The translations under genes and the position numbers were made by a program. A DNA stretch of 62,604 bases, from positions 1 through 62,604 of the forward strand of contig NZ_KQ130501.1 in assembly GCF_001050375.1 (NCBI RefSeq). Direction: 5' to 3'. This stretch comes from Catenovulum maritimum (lineage in GTDB: Bacteria; Pseudomonadota; Gammaproteobacteria; Enterobacterales; Alteromonadaceae). Positions 55,284-62,604 of the stretch are shown here, piece after piece (position 1 is the first letter of the stretch; each line of letters opens with the position of its first letter). The notes under the pieces are model-generated. The model was not told the DNA's origin. It did not search any database and saw nothing but the letters and a program-made list of their open reading frames with translations.

Positions 55284-56056
55284 TAGTTCAGTGCCTGTCT
55301 AGCGATATAACCTAGTTTAACCAAGCGAGATTGCACATCTTCGGATTGTAAATATTGATGAAAAGCCCACGCTAAATCTGAATTTTTAGTCGTTTTTACG
55401 ATTATCATTTCCTGATTAATCGGTTGATAATACTGTTTAGGAACCAGGTAAATAAAATCTGAAAGTTTGTCTTTATCTGCTAATAAGTGCGACCAAGATA
55501 AAAAACCTAATTCTGCATTATTTGTCTTAACAAATTGATATGCATGAGAAATATTTTCCCCCTGCACCAATTTTAATTTAACGATTTGGTTTAATCCTAA
55601 CTGTTCAATCACTTGACTAGCAGCTTGACCATATGGTGCTAATTTAGGGTTCGCAATTGCAATCTTATTAGCTTGGCGCATAGTCAATTTTAAGCTTTCT
55701 ATTGAATTGACAGCTTTGTGCCTTGACCAAACACCCAGTTGCCCTCTTATATATATCTGCCTAGAGCCATCAAGAATTAAGCCTTGGTTTGCTAAAGCCT
55801 GAGTTTTGACATCATCTGCCGCTAAAAATATATCAAAAGGCGCACCATGAACAATTTGTGAATATAACTTACCAGAGGAAGCATAAATGCTAACCAATTT
55901 GGCATTATATTTAGATTCAAAATCAGGCTTTATCAGATTCATTGCGGGTTTAAAGTTCGCTGCGACACCAATTCGAAGCGTATTAGCTGATATGTTGAGC
56001 GATAAAAATATAAATATCAAAAAGGTATAAATTTTATAAGTAGTCTGCTTCATCAA
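55283..56056 (-). CDS. modA: Molybdate-binding periplasmic protein ModA
   Basis: 257-aa periplasmic binding protein. Signal peptide about 1-24 (ending ISANT), then LRIGVAANFKPAMN, IYASSGKLYSQIVHGAPFDIFLAADD and AIANPKLAPYGQAA, the conserved ModA oxyanion-binding segments (Ser/Ala backbone sites). First gene of modABC. The ATG at 56056 is directly followed by a second ATG. No strong Shine-Dalgarno is visible. The 347-base leader upstream is AT-rich and holds no recognised ModE site. Confidence 0.94.
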   Translation of the reverse strand: MMKQTTYKIYTFLIFIFLSLNISANTLRIGVAANFKPAMNLIKPDFESKYNAKLVSIYASSGKLYSQIVHGAPFDIFLAADDVKTQALANQGLILDGSRQIYIRGQLGVWSRHKAVNSIESLKLTMRQANKIAIANPKLAPYGQAASQVIEQLGLNQIVKLKLVQGENISHAYQFVKTNNAELGFLSWSHLLADKDKLSDFIYLVPKQYYQPINQEMIIVKTTKNSDLAWAFHQYLQSEDVQSRLVKLGYIARQALN

Positions 56057-56367
56057 TTTTAAATAGGAAAAATTCCTGTAATACCTTTTCTAGTGGCTAG
56101 CCATTGTGACTAACATCAACTCGGGATAACAACTTGTGCTCTCTTAAGGGCCTTTACCCAGATAACAGCGTTTAACTCGCTAATTTGTTTTAAAGTTGAA
56201 GTTAACAAAAAAACTCATATTGTACTGCGGATTCGGACTCAAAAATCTGAGTTATTTTAACTTATAAATAAGCTGAAAATCTTTAACGTTGATCAAACAA
56301 AGCAGATAAATAAACACTCAAAATTAATTTATTGTTTTCAATAATATTGAATCGTAACAAACACCAG
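56057..56367. promoter_or_regulatory. Upstream region of modABC
   Basis: About 310 bases without a gene, between the modA start and the DAHP synthase terminator. On the minus strand GGGTAAAGGCCC, CTCTTAAG and GGCTAGCC give local self-complementarity, and AGGAA/TTCCT flank a short hairpin about 20 bases before modA. I could not match a ModE operator or a molybdenum-cofactor riboswitch. It must contain the modABC promoter. Confidence 0.35.
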
Positions 56368-56393
56368 AAGAAGGGAAACAGGATTCCCTCCTC
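56368..56393 (-). terminator. Probable terminator of the DAHP synthase gene
   Basis: On the minus strand GAGGAGGGAA and TTCCCTTCTT pair in a 10-bp stem (two G-U pairs) around a 6-base loop, starting 10 bases after the stop codon. The following T content is poor, so termination strength is uncertain. Confidence 0.5.
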
Positions 56394-56403
56394 AGCTTTA
56401 CAA

Positions 56404-57768
56404 TTATTGAGCGAGATAATCAGCCCTAGCTGTTTTTAAAGTATCGCAAATTCTAAATGCCATTTCTAAAACTTGGTTCTGGTTTAACCTTGGATCGCAC
56501 TGTGTTTGATATCTCTGAGCCAAATCAGATTCCGAAATAATATGCGCACCACCAGTACATTCCGTTACATTAAGCCCTGTCATTTCCAAATGAATACCAC
56601 CTGCATAAGATGATTCGGCTCTATGTACAGCAAAGAATTGCTCTATTTCACTTAAAATACTATCGAAGTTTCTGGTTTTATAGCCATTTGCCGCTTTAAT
56701 AGTATTACCGTGCATAGGATCACTTGACCAAACAACATGTCGACCTTCTTGTTTAACTTTTGCGACTAATTCAGGCAATACCGAACCTATTTTATCCGCC
56801 CCCATACGCGTGATTAACGTCAATCTTCCGGGTGTATTAAGCGGGTTTAACGCGTCTATTAACTTAATTAACTCATCCGGCTTAATGGTTGGTCCTACTT
56901 TAACCCCAATAGGGTTATTGATACCACGGAAAAATTCAACGTGAGCATGATCTAAATGACGCGTTCGCTCACCTATCCAAACCATATGTGCAGAGCAGTC
57001 ATACCATAAACCAGTCAAAGTATCTTTGCGCGTTAAAGCTTCTTCGTAATTTAATAGTAAAGCTTCGTGAGACGTAAATAATTCAGTTTCTCTTATAGTA
57101 GGCGTATTCAATGCGGTTAAGCCACACACTTCCATAAAACTTAATGCTTCTTGAATTTTGTGCGCAACTTCATGGTATTTTTCCGAAACAGGAGAATTAG
57201 CAACAAAGTCTAAATTCCAGCGATTCACTTCGTGTAAATCAGCTAAACCACCTTGGGCAAATGCTCTTAGCAGATTTAAAGTAGAAGAAGAATGATGGTA
57301 AGCAGTAATTAAATTCGCTGGATCGGGTACTCTTTCGTCTTCTGTAAAGTTAAAACCATTGATGATGTCACCTCGATAGGTAGGTAAACTGACTCCATCT
57401 CTCGTTTCTAAATCTTCGGATCTTGGTTTAGCATACTGACCAGCCATTCTAGCCACTTTAACAATTGGACAGTTACCACTAAAGGTTAAGACAATCGCCA
57501 TTTGCAATAATGTTTTAAATGTATCGCGAATTTTAGGTGCATTAAAGTCATTAAATGACTCAGCACAATCTCCACCTTGAAGCAAAAAAGCTTCACCTGC
57601 AGAAACCTTAGCAAGTTGCTGGTGCAAAGACCTAGCTTCAGCAGCAAATACAAGAGGTGGGAATTTTTTTAACTCAGCTTCTACATTAGCTAGTTTAGCT
57701 AAATCAGGATAAGTAGGTTGTTGTAAAATAGTACGAGTTCGCCATGAAGACGGAGTCCAATCAGACAT
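56404..57768 (-). CDS. Class II 3-deoxy-7-phosphoheptulonate synthase
   Basis: First enzyme of the shikimate pathway, joining phosphoenolpyruvate and erythrose 4-phosphate to DAHP. It is the class II (plant/AroA-II) type, not the AroF/G/H type: [12 protein letters not shown] near residue 61, [14 protein letters not shown] near 103, [21 protein letters not shown], then [10 protein letters not shown] and HGNTIKA. Length 454 aa fits the short bacterial form. Downstream of nagZ and the phosphatase gene on the same strand (44-base gap). Feedback sensitivity cannot be read from sequence. Confidence 0.95.
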   Translation of the reverse strand: MSDWTPSSWRTRTILQQPTYPDLAKLANVEAELKKFPPLVFAAEARSLHQQLAKVSAGEAFLLQGGDCAESFNDFNAPKIRDTFKTLLQMAIVLTFSGNCPIVKVARMAGQYAKPRSEDLETRDGVSLPTYRGDIINGFNFTEDERVPDPANLITAYHHSSSTLNLLRAFAQGGLADLHEVNRWNLDFVANSPVSEKYHEVAHKIQEALSFMEVCGLTALNTPTIRETELFTSHEALLLNYEEALTRKDTLTGLWYDCSAHMVWIGERTRHLDHAHVEFFRGINNPIGVKVGPTIKPDELIKLIDALNPLNTPGRLTLITRMGADKIGSVLPELVAKVKQEGRHVVWSSDPMHGNTIKAANGYKTRNFDSILSEIEQFFAVHRAESSYAGGIHLEMTGLNVTECTGGAHIISESDLAQRYQTQCDPRLNQNQVLEMAFRICDTLKTARADYLAQ

Positions 57769-57812
57769 GCTATTTCCTCTCTTAATCTTGCTTATAAATC
57801 AGCTATAACAAT

Positions 57813-58295
57813 TTATTTCAAACGACTTAATAAACCGTCAGAAGCATCTTCAATTAAGTTTAGAACATATTCAAAACCTTGCGCACCACCATAGTAGGGA
57901 TCTGGTACTTCAGATTCATCTGTATATTCAACCGCATAATCTAAAAACAGCTGAATTTTATGTTTATGTTCCTCAGGGCAATCAGCTATTAAATCATCAT
58001 AATTAGCTTGATCCATCGCTAAAATAAGATCAAATTCTTCATAATCATTTGCAACCACAGGTCTGGCCGCTAATTGGCTAAAATCATAACCTCGTTTTTC
58101 ACCAGCAGCTTTTGAACGTTTATCCGGTTTAGCGCCTTTGTGATAACCAGCGGTACCAGCAGAATCTATCGTGAGTGGTAACCTAACCTGCTTAGCTTTT
58201 TGTCTAAAAACAGCGTGTGCTGTAGGTGAGCGACAAATATTACCAAGACAGACAAATAATATAGAACGTGCTTTTAATTTTTCGTTACTTTTCAT
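57813..58295 (-). CDS. Low-molecular-weight protein tyrosine phosphatase
   Basis: 160-aa cytosolic phosphatase. P-loop CLGNICRS (C(X)5R(S)) near residue 16 and the general-acid DP in VPDPYYGG near 132. The paired Tyr residues after the acid site fit the family. It is not next to a tyrosine kinase or polysaccharide export genes, unlike Wzb/Etp, so it is probably a housekeeping type with unknown targets. It lies 6 bases after nagZ and 44 before the DAHP synthase gene. Confidence 0.92.
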   Translation of the reverse strand: MKSNEKLKARSILFVCLGNICRSPTAHAVFRQKAKQVRLPLTIDSAGTAGYHKGAKPDKRSKAAGEKRGYDFSQLAARPVVANDYEEFDLILAMDQANYDDLIADCPEEHKHKIQLFLDYAVEYTDESEVPDPYYGGAQGFEYVLNLIEDASDGLLSRLK

Positions 58296-58301
58296 ATTAA
58301 C

Positions 58302-59327
58302 CTAATTAAATATTTCAATTTCTGAACATTGTAGAGCGATTTTAGTAGCGGCTTTCCAGCGAGCTGACGCTTGTAAAGCAGCTAATGATATCTGAGGATG
58401 ATTGCTTGAACTAAGGTAATTTTCACTTTGGATAAACTGAGATAAACTTTGATTCGCATCTATTATTTCAATCGCCCCCTTAATGTTATTACAAGCCAAA
58501 ATCATATCACAACCTGCTTCAAGTGCAGCTTGGGCTTTATCTGTGTAGCCACCTGCGACCGAGGCTGCTTCCATAGATAAATCATCACTAAAAATAGTAC
58601 CGTTAAACTGTAATTTATTGCGTAAAATATCTTGTAACCAAATATTAGAGAAACCAGCTGGTTTCTCATCGATACTTGGGTAAATCACATGTGCAGGCAT
58701 AATCGCATCTAACTGATGATTTTGAATTAACTGCTTAAATACACTCATATCCAATTCAAAGATTTCATCTGAGCTACGTTCATCAATAGCAGCTGATACG
58801 TGGGAATCGGCTTTTACACTACCATGCCCAGGAAAGTGCTTTCCGGTAGTACGCATACCAGCTTGCTTCATACCATTAATAAAGTATTGGCTTAGCTCAA
58901 CTACTTCCTGAGGTTCACTCGAAAAACTACGGCTGCCAATCACATCCGAAATGCGATTTAAGTCCAGTACAGGGGCAAAGCTAATATCTATATTTAGTGC
59001 GAGTAATTCAGCGGCCATTAACCAGCCCATTTCTTGGCAAGTCGATTTAACATCTAGCCCTAGTTGGCCAACTTTAGATAAACTGGCCATTGCTGGAATT
59101 TTACTAAAGCCATCACGAAATCGTTGAACTCGGCCACCTTCATGATCAACTGAGATTAATAAATTAGGTGCTTGTTTGCGTATCGATTTGACCAGCGCAT
59201 CTAATTGCGCCACATCATGGAAATTTCGGCTAAACAAAATTATGCCGCCGACAAAAGGATGTTGTAAGATTTCTTTTTCTTCTGGATCCAGTTCAAACGA
59301 TTTTACGTCCAGTATCAATGGCTTCAT
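58302..59327 (-). CDS. nagZ: Beta-N-acetylhexosaminidase NagZ
   Basis: Cytosolic family 3 glycosidase that removes N-acetylglucosamine from anhydro-muropeptides in peptidoglycan recycling; its product feeds AmpR-type beta-lactamase control in some species. Diagnostic motif KHFPGHGSVKADSH near residue 162 (catalytic His and Asp) and the Asp nucleophile in TIFSDDLSMEA near 245. Length 341 aa (E. coli 341). First gene of the nagZ/phosphatase/DAHP synthase cluster, divergent from the NnrS gene. Confidence 0.96.
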   Translation of the reverse strand: MKPLILDVKSFELDPEEKEILQHPFVGGIILFSRNFHDVAQLDALVKSIRKQAPNLLISVDHEGGRVQRFRDGFSKIPAMASLSKVGQLGLDVKSTCQEMGWLMAAELLALNIDISFAPVLDLNRISDVIGSRSFSSEPQEVVELSQYFINGMKQAGMRTTGKHFPGHGSVKADSHVSAAIDERSSDEIFELDMSVFKQLIQNHQLDAIMPAHVIYPSIDEKPAGFSNIWLQDILRNKLQFNGTIFSDDLSMEAASVAGGYTDKAQAALEAGCDMILACNNIKGAIEIIDANQSLSQFIQSENYLSSSNHPQISLAALQASARWKAATKIALQCSEIEIFN

Positions 59328-59435
59328 AGATAATTAATTAATATAGTCAGATTCAATTACTTTAACATACTGATATCTGCTGAGAAACCGGATATTAAGC
59401 TAAGAATTAGTTATATTTAACTTAACCTCTATTAT

Positions 59436-59449
59436 TTGATTTAAATTAA
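59436..59449 (+). promoter_or_regulatory. Possible FNR/NnrR-type site before the NnrS gene
   Basis: TTGAT-TTAA-ATTAA matches the FNR-family consensus TTGATNNNNATCAA at nine of ten positions and lies 58 bases before the ATG. NnrS genes are often controlled by FNR-family nitric oxide regulators. The surrounding DNA is AT-rich, so chance matching is a real risk. Confidence 0.3.
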
Positions 59450-59507
59450 ACAACTAACTCAATTAGCTATGTAAAATAAAAATATACTTTTTTATCCAGA
59501 GTCAGAT

Positions 59508-60683
59508 ATGCAAATTACCGATTTATCTATTGAAGAAAAAATCAGTCCCATATGGCGCATGGGATTCCGTCCTCTATTTTTATTCCCTACCCTATATTTA
59601 GTTTTAATTTCTCTACGTTGGATTCTAACTTTAGCAGGTGTTATTGACTGGCCCTATCAAACTTCAGTTATTATTTGGCACAGTCATGAATTCTTATTCG
59701 GCTTTGGTTTTGCAATTGTCATAGGTTTTTTAATCACAGCGGTGCAAACTTGGACTGGTCAGCGCAGCTTACATGGTACGCCACTCATGCTACTTACCTG
59801 TTTTTGGTTAGCCGCTCGACTAAATGCCAATTTAAATTGGGATCAAGTTTGGCTCACCGCAGCTTTTGATACATTGTTTACTTTGCAAGCCATGATAGCA
59901 ATTGCACAACGATTGATTGCAACAAACAATAAAAGAAATTTAATCTTCATTCCAATTTTGACTTTGTTTCTCGTACTTGGAATTGCTTTACTTTGGGCTA
60001 ATAACATACAAGATGTTTTATTAGCTAGAAATATAAGCTACGCAGTTGTACTCATATTTATATTCTTAATTAGTTTACTGGGCGGTCGAGTTATTCCATT
60101 TTTTATTAGCCGTAAGCTAGGGATTGAACAGGTTAAAGAAGCCGTTTGGCTTACAGCTATCGCACAAGTCAGCTTATTAATTTTAGCTTATGCAGTATTC
60201 ACAAACTCTAAATATATAGAAGCCGTCAGTTTACTTGTTTTTTTAATTCAAGGATGGAGAATATTTAAGTGGCATGATATGAAAATTTGGCAGCACCCTT
60301 TGCTCTGGTCGTTATGGTTAGCTTATGCCTATATACCTTTAGCCTGTGCTGTTCTTTTCTTTTTTGGCGTAAACTGGTTAAGTCCAGTGATACATATATT
60401 AACGTTAGGCACGATTAGCGGCTTAATATTGAGCATGATGGCTCGAGTTTCGCTCGGCCATAGTGGCAGACCATTAGATATTTCGACTTGGATGACAGTC
60501 GCTTTTGTAACTATTAATTTAGCGACCCTAGTTAGAGCCGTATTACCGCTATTTAGCCAAATACAATTGCCAGTTTGGTACTTACACCTTGCAATGTCTT
60601 TTTACTTAATTTCATTCAGTATTTTTTGTATCTGTTATAGCAATATAATGTTTACCGCAAGAGCAGATGGCCATCCAGGCTAA
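59508..60683 (+). CDS. NnrS family haem-copper membrane protein
   Basis: 391-aa multi-pass inner membrane protein of the NnrS family, linked to nitric oxide tolerance and denitrification. About twelve hydrophobic helices. The N-terminal WRMGFRPLFLF motif near residue 17, HSHEFLFGFGFAIVIGFLITAVQTWTG split over residues 49-76, GGRVIPFF near 196 and the conserved ARVSLGHSGRP near 315 are typical. No denitrification gene is present in the window. The last 4 bases overlap the convergent rmuC gene. Confidence 0.92.
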   Translation: MQITDLSIEEKISPIWRMGFRPLFLFPTLYLVLISLRWILTLAGVIDWPYQTSVIIWHSHEFLFGFGFAIVIGFLITAVQTWTGQRSLHGTPLMLLTCFWLAARLNANLNWDQVWLTAAFDTLFTLQAMIAIAQRLIATNNKRNLIFIPILTLFLVLGIALLWANNIQDVLLARNISYAVVLIFIFLISLLGGRVIPFFISRKLGIEQVKEAVWLTAIAQVSLLILAYAVFTNSKYIEAVSLLVFLIQGWRIFKWHDMKIWQHPLLWSLWLAYAYIPLACAVLFFFGVNWLSPVIHILTLGTISGLILSMMARVSLGHSGRPLDISTWMTVAFVTINLATLVRAVLPLFSQIQLPVWYLHLAMSFYLISFSIFCICYSNIMFTARADGHPG

Positions 60684-61915
60684 CTACCCTGCTCTTCAAG
60701 TTTGACTTGTTCAATCGCTTGGAATCGATTAGTGATTTTAGCGGCAGAGGTATGAATTTGTTTAACATCTGTCGCAGCTTGATCTATATGTCTAGCCAGT
60801 TGATCAAAACGAGATTGAAAACGTGCAAAATCATTGCCTAACTTATTGAGATGCTCTTGAATAAGATGAACTTGCTCTTTGGTTGCTTCATCTTTTAACA
60901 CTGCTTTAGCAGTTGTTAATACAGCCATTAAAGTTGAAGGGGAAGTCAGCCAAACCTTCTTTTGCCACGCAAATTCCACGACATCTTGATGATAGGCATG
61001 AATCTCTGCAAAAATAGCTTCTGCTGGTAAAAACAAAATCGCGCAGTCAGAAGTTTCAGGAGGTAATATGTATCGTTCAGCAATATCTGATATGTGCTTT
61101 TTAATATCCTGTTTAAAAGCGGCTGTGAATTTTTTAATTTCAAGATCACTTGGCTCGCACTGTGTCATTCTTTGGTAATTTTCTAATGGGAATTTAGAAT
61201 CAATCACAAGTTTACCCGTCGGTTCTGGCAAGTTAAGTAAGCAATCTGCAATACGGCCATTCGCCAACTTTGCTTGTTTGCTGTACTGGTTAGGTGCGAG
61301 GACATTAGCAACCAAAGTATATAACTGAACTTCGCCAAAAGTGCCGCGACTTTTTTTATCAGTTAACACATTTTGTAGGCTAACTACATTTGTTGATAAC
61401 TCAGAAATTTTCTTTTGAGCTTCATCAATTAAAGCCAAACGTTTTAATATATCACCGAAAGTTTTAACTGTATTTTCAAAGCCTTCACTTAATTTATCAT
61501 TCACCCTTTGAGATAGTTTATCTAATCTAGATTCTGTCACTTGAGTTAATTGATTAAGCTGTTTGGCAACTACCTCACCATGCTGTGAAACAGCCTTAGC
61601 AAGTTCACTTCTATGTTCAGCATGGTGCCTAGTTAACATATCGAGTAATTCTAACTGCTGCTTATGATTAATTTCTTGGTTTTTATATTGCTCTTGTAGC
61701 AAATTGGTTTGCTGCTGATTTAATCTTTGTTCTAAAGATAGATATTGTTCATGACTCTGATTCATCATAGATAATCTAATATCATCTATCATTTTTTGAA
61801 TTTCTAAATTCGAAGTAGCGTTTTTATTTGTTTTACTAATGCATATCACTAAACAAATGATTAAAAATAAACAGAGAAAAGCTAATGAGAATATAATGTA
61901 CTCTAGTGGTATCAC
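60680..61915 (-). CDS. rmuC: RmuC-family protein
   Basis: 411-aa protein with an N-terminal membrane anchor (about 5-28), a long coiled coil (about 40-170) and a C-terminal RmuC nuclease-like domain (LVIDSKFPLENYQRM, ILFLPAEAIFAEI, VWLTSPSTLMAVL). In E. coli RmuC limits recombination at inverted repeats and has a predicted endonuclease fold; its activity is not well defined. The size is less than E. coli RmuC (475 aa), mainly in the coiled coil. Convergent with the NnrS gene and divergent from the DUF2986 gene. Confidence 0.93.
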   Translation of the reverse strand: MIPLEYIIFSLAFLCLFLIICLVICISKTNKNATSNLEIQKMIDDIRLSMMNQSHEQYLSLEQRLNQQQTNLLQEQYKNQEINHKQQLELLDMLTRHHAEHRSELAKAVSQHGEVVAKQLNQLTQVTESRLDKLSQRVNDKLSEGFENTVKTFGDILKRLALIDEAQKKISELSTNVVSLQNVLTDKKSRGTFGEVQLYTLVANVLAPNQYSKQAKLANGRIADCLLNLPEPTGKLVIDSKFPLENYQRMTQCEPSDLEIKKFTAAFKQDIKKHISDIAERYILPPETSDCAILFLPAEAIFAEIHAYHQDVVEFAWQKKVWLTSPSTLMAVLTTAKAVLKDEATKEQVHLIQEHLNKLGNDFARFQSRFDQLARHIDQAATDVKQIHTSAAKITNRFQAIEQVKLEEQGS

Positions 61916-62045
61916 GGTGTTTTAAAATCCAACTGTATAAATTCACAGTTGAATTTAGCATATGCAAGTAAAATAAACACTAGTAAATTTAGCTAGGTTT
62001 AAATTCATGTTAGAATGAAGGTAATCTAGTCAAGAATTACCATAT

Positions 62046-62246
62046 ATGAACCGTAAAAAGAAAATCCAACAAATCCATCAAAAGCGCTTAAAAAAGGCCA
62101 AGGCTAAACTGCACACGCCAAACAAGCCTAAATATATTTCAAAAGCTGACAGGGCTAAAATGGAAGCAGAAGAGGCTGAAACTCTAGTTGAAAATGAACA
62201 AGCGTCGACACAAGACGAAACAGCTGCAACTGAAATAGCAAAGTAA
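62046..62246 (+). CDS. DUF2986 small basic protein
   Basis: 66-aa cytosolic protein of the DUF2986 family, found in Vibrio, Shewanella and relatives, with no known function. Residues 1-30 are strongly basic (MNRKKKIQQIHQKRLKKAKA), then a conserved PKYISKADRAKME segment and an acidic Glu/Thr tail. The charge pattern suggests nucleic-acid or ribosome association, which is inference. Isolated gene between rmuC and the insertion sequence. Confidence 0.85.
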   Translation: MNRKKKIQQIHQKRLKKAKAKLHTPNKPKYISKADRAKMEAEEAETLVENEQASTQDETAATEIAK

Positions 62247-62299
62247 CAAGTTAAAACATCTGCATAGAAGGCTAGATTTGAACAAGTCTAACGCTAGTT

Positions 62300-62604
62300 G
62301 GTAGTGTTTAGAAATCTGTGTCACTTCAATCTATTATTTAGATAAAACAGGAGTGACATATGACTCAAGAATTTGACTTCAATGAAGCGTTAAAACAACT
62401 TCAATCTGGGAAAGCGCTAGTTGGTAAAGATGGTGTTCTTACTCCATTAATCAAACAACTGACCGAAGCCGCTTTGAAAGCGGAACTAGAGCAACATCTT
62501 GAAGATGATATCCAGCCCAATCGTAAAAATGGCTCAACATCCAAAACGATTAAAACCTCAACCGGTGAATTTGAATTAGAAACGCCCAGAGACAGAGCGG
62601 GTAA
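62300..62604 (+). mobile_element. Left end of an IS256-family insertion sequence
   Basis: The transposase gene at 62360 marks an IS256-family element truncated by the window edge. The left terminal repeat probably begins near 62300 (GTAGTGTTTAGAAATC), but the right end and target duplication are outside the window, so the boundary is approximate. Confidence 0.7.
62360..62604 (+). CDS. IS256-family transposase, N-terminal part
   Basis: The frame stays open to the window end (81 codons). The product has the IS256/Mutator N terminus: GKDGVLTPLIKQLTEAALKA near residue 23, then NRKNGSTSKTIKTSTGEFE and ETPRDRAG, typical of the DNA-binding region before the DDE domain. AGGAG is 6 bases before the ATG. 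The catalytic DDE part lies beyond the window, so whether the element is intact cannot be judged. Confidence 0.93.
   Translation, partial: MTQEFDFNEALKQLQSGKALVGKDGVLTPLIKQLTEAALKAELEQHLEDDIQPNRKNGSTSKTIKTSTGEFELETPRDRAG

Noticed and set aside
56100-56160. Possible tRNA-like segment ending in CCA on the minus strand before modA
   Set aside because: No T-loop GGTTCGA-type motif, no acceptor stem pairing and no anticodon arm could be built.
56057-56200. Molybdenum-cofactor riboswitch before modA
   Set aside because: I tried to fit the known architecture with a GNRA loop and its receptor and could not; no convincing stems beyond short local ones.

Overview
The window is about 62.6 kb of AT-rich chromosomal DNA from a gammaproteobacterium, most likely a marine member of the Alteromonadales. 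The evidence is the gene neighbourhood nudF-yqiB-cpdA-yqiA-parE-folM, the small DUF2986 protein, a TonB-dependent receptor of the type common in marine heterotrophs, aguA/aguB, msrPQ, and a very large set of hybrid sensor kinases and cyclic-di-GMP proteins. The genus cannot be fixed from sequence alone. Almost all of the window is ordinary, densely packed chromosome. The only mobile DNA is the start of an IS256-family insertion sequence cut by the right edge. I saw no tRNA, rRNA, CRISPR array or prophage.

Layout. 1-2.8 kb: pgi and tal (central sugar metabolism), minus strand. 3.1-4.7 kb: an orphan receiver-TPR response regulator. 4.75-10.4 kb: a minus-strand operon nudF, yqiB, cpdA, yqiA, parE, folM and a small membrane protein. 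10.4-16.7 kb: a three-gene signalling operon (7TMR-DISM hybrid kinase, receiver-GGDEF diguanylate cyclase, second hybrid kinase). 16.7-22.2 kb: a CrtC/AttH-type lipocalin-fold protein plus a phytoene-desaturase-like flavoprotein, divergent from a TonB-dependent receptor. 22.3-26.2 kb: phrB, a DUF523-DUF1722 protein, a nitroreductase and a membrane protein. 26.35-30.5 kb: a PotD-like periplasmic binding protein, a dCache hybrid kinase and a CheY-like regulator in one operon. 30.5-37.1 kb: yfbV, a YvcK/YbhK-like protein, dcd, apbC, metG, rlmI. 37.3-44.8 kb: a CheW protein with a CZB zinc-binding domain inserted in it, an HTH/coiled-coil/Sel1 protein, an atypical PilZ protein, aguA-aguB, an MscS channel, msrP-msrQ and a lipoprotein. 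44.9-51 kb: an SDR oxidoreductase, a membrane diguanylate cyclase, an FKBP isomerase and a dCache-PAS-GGDEF-EAL protein. 51.2-56 kb: ettA, a canonical PilZ protein and modABC. 56.4-62.6 kb: class II DAHP synthase, a low-molecular-weight tyrosine phosphatase, nagZ, an NnrS protein, rmuC, a DUF2986 protein and the IS256 transposase fragment.

How it fits together. Signal transduction dominates: three hybrid histidine kinases, two single-output response regulators, two diguanylate cyclases, one GGDEF-EAL protein and two PilZ proteins. Polyamines may be a shared theme, since aguA/aguB make putrescine from agmatine and the binding protein next to the sensor kinase resembles PotD. Molybdenum is another: modABC imports molybdate, and MsrP is a molybdenum-cofactor enzyme whose partner MsrQ is also encoded here. 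The most unusual points are an apparent AUU start codon for msrQ, a perfect 18-bp inverted repeat that abuts the start codon of the SDR gene, the CheW protein split by a CZB domain, the binding-protein/hybrid-kinase/CheY operon, and the lipocalin-flavoprotein pair facing a TonB receptor.
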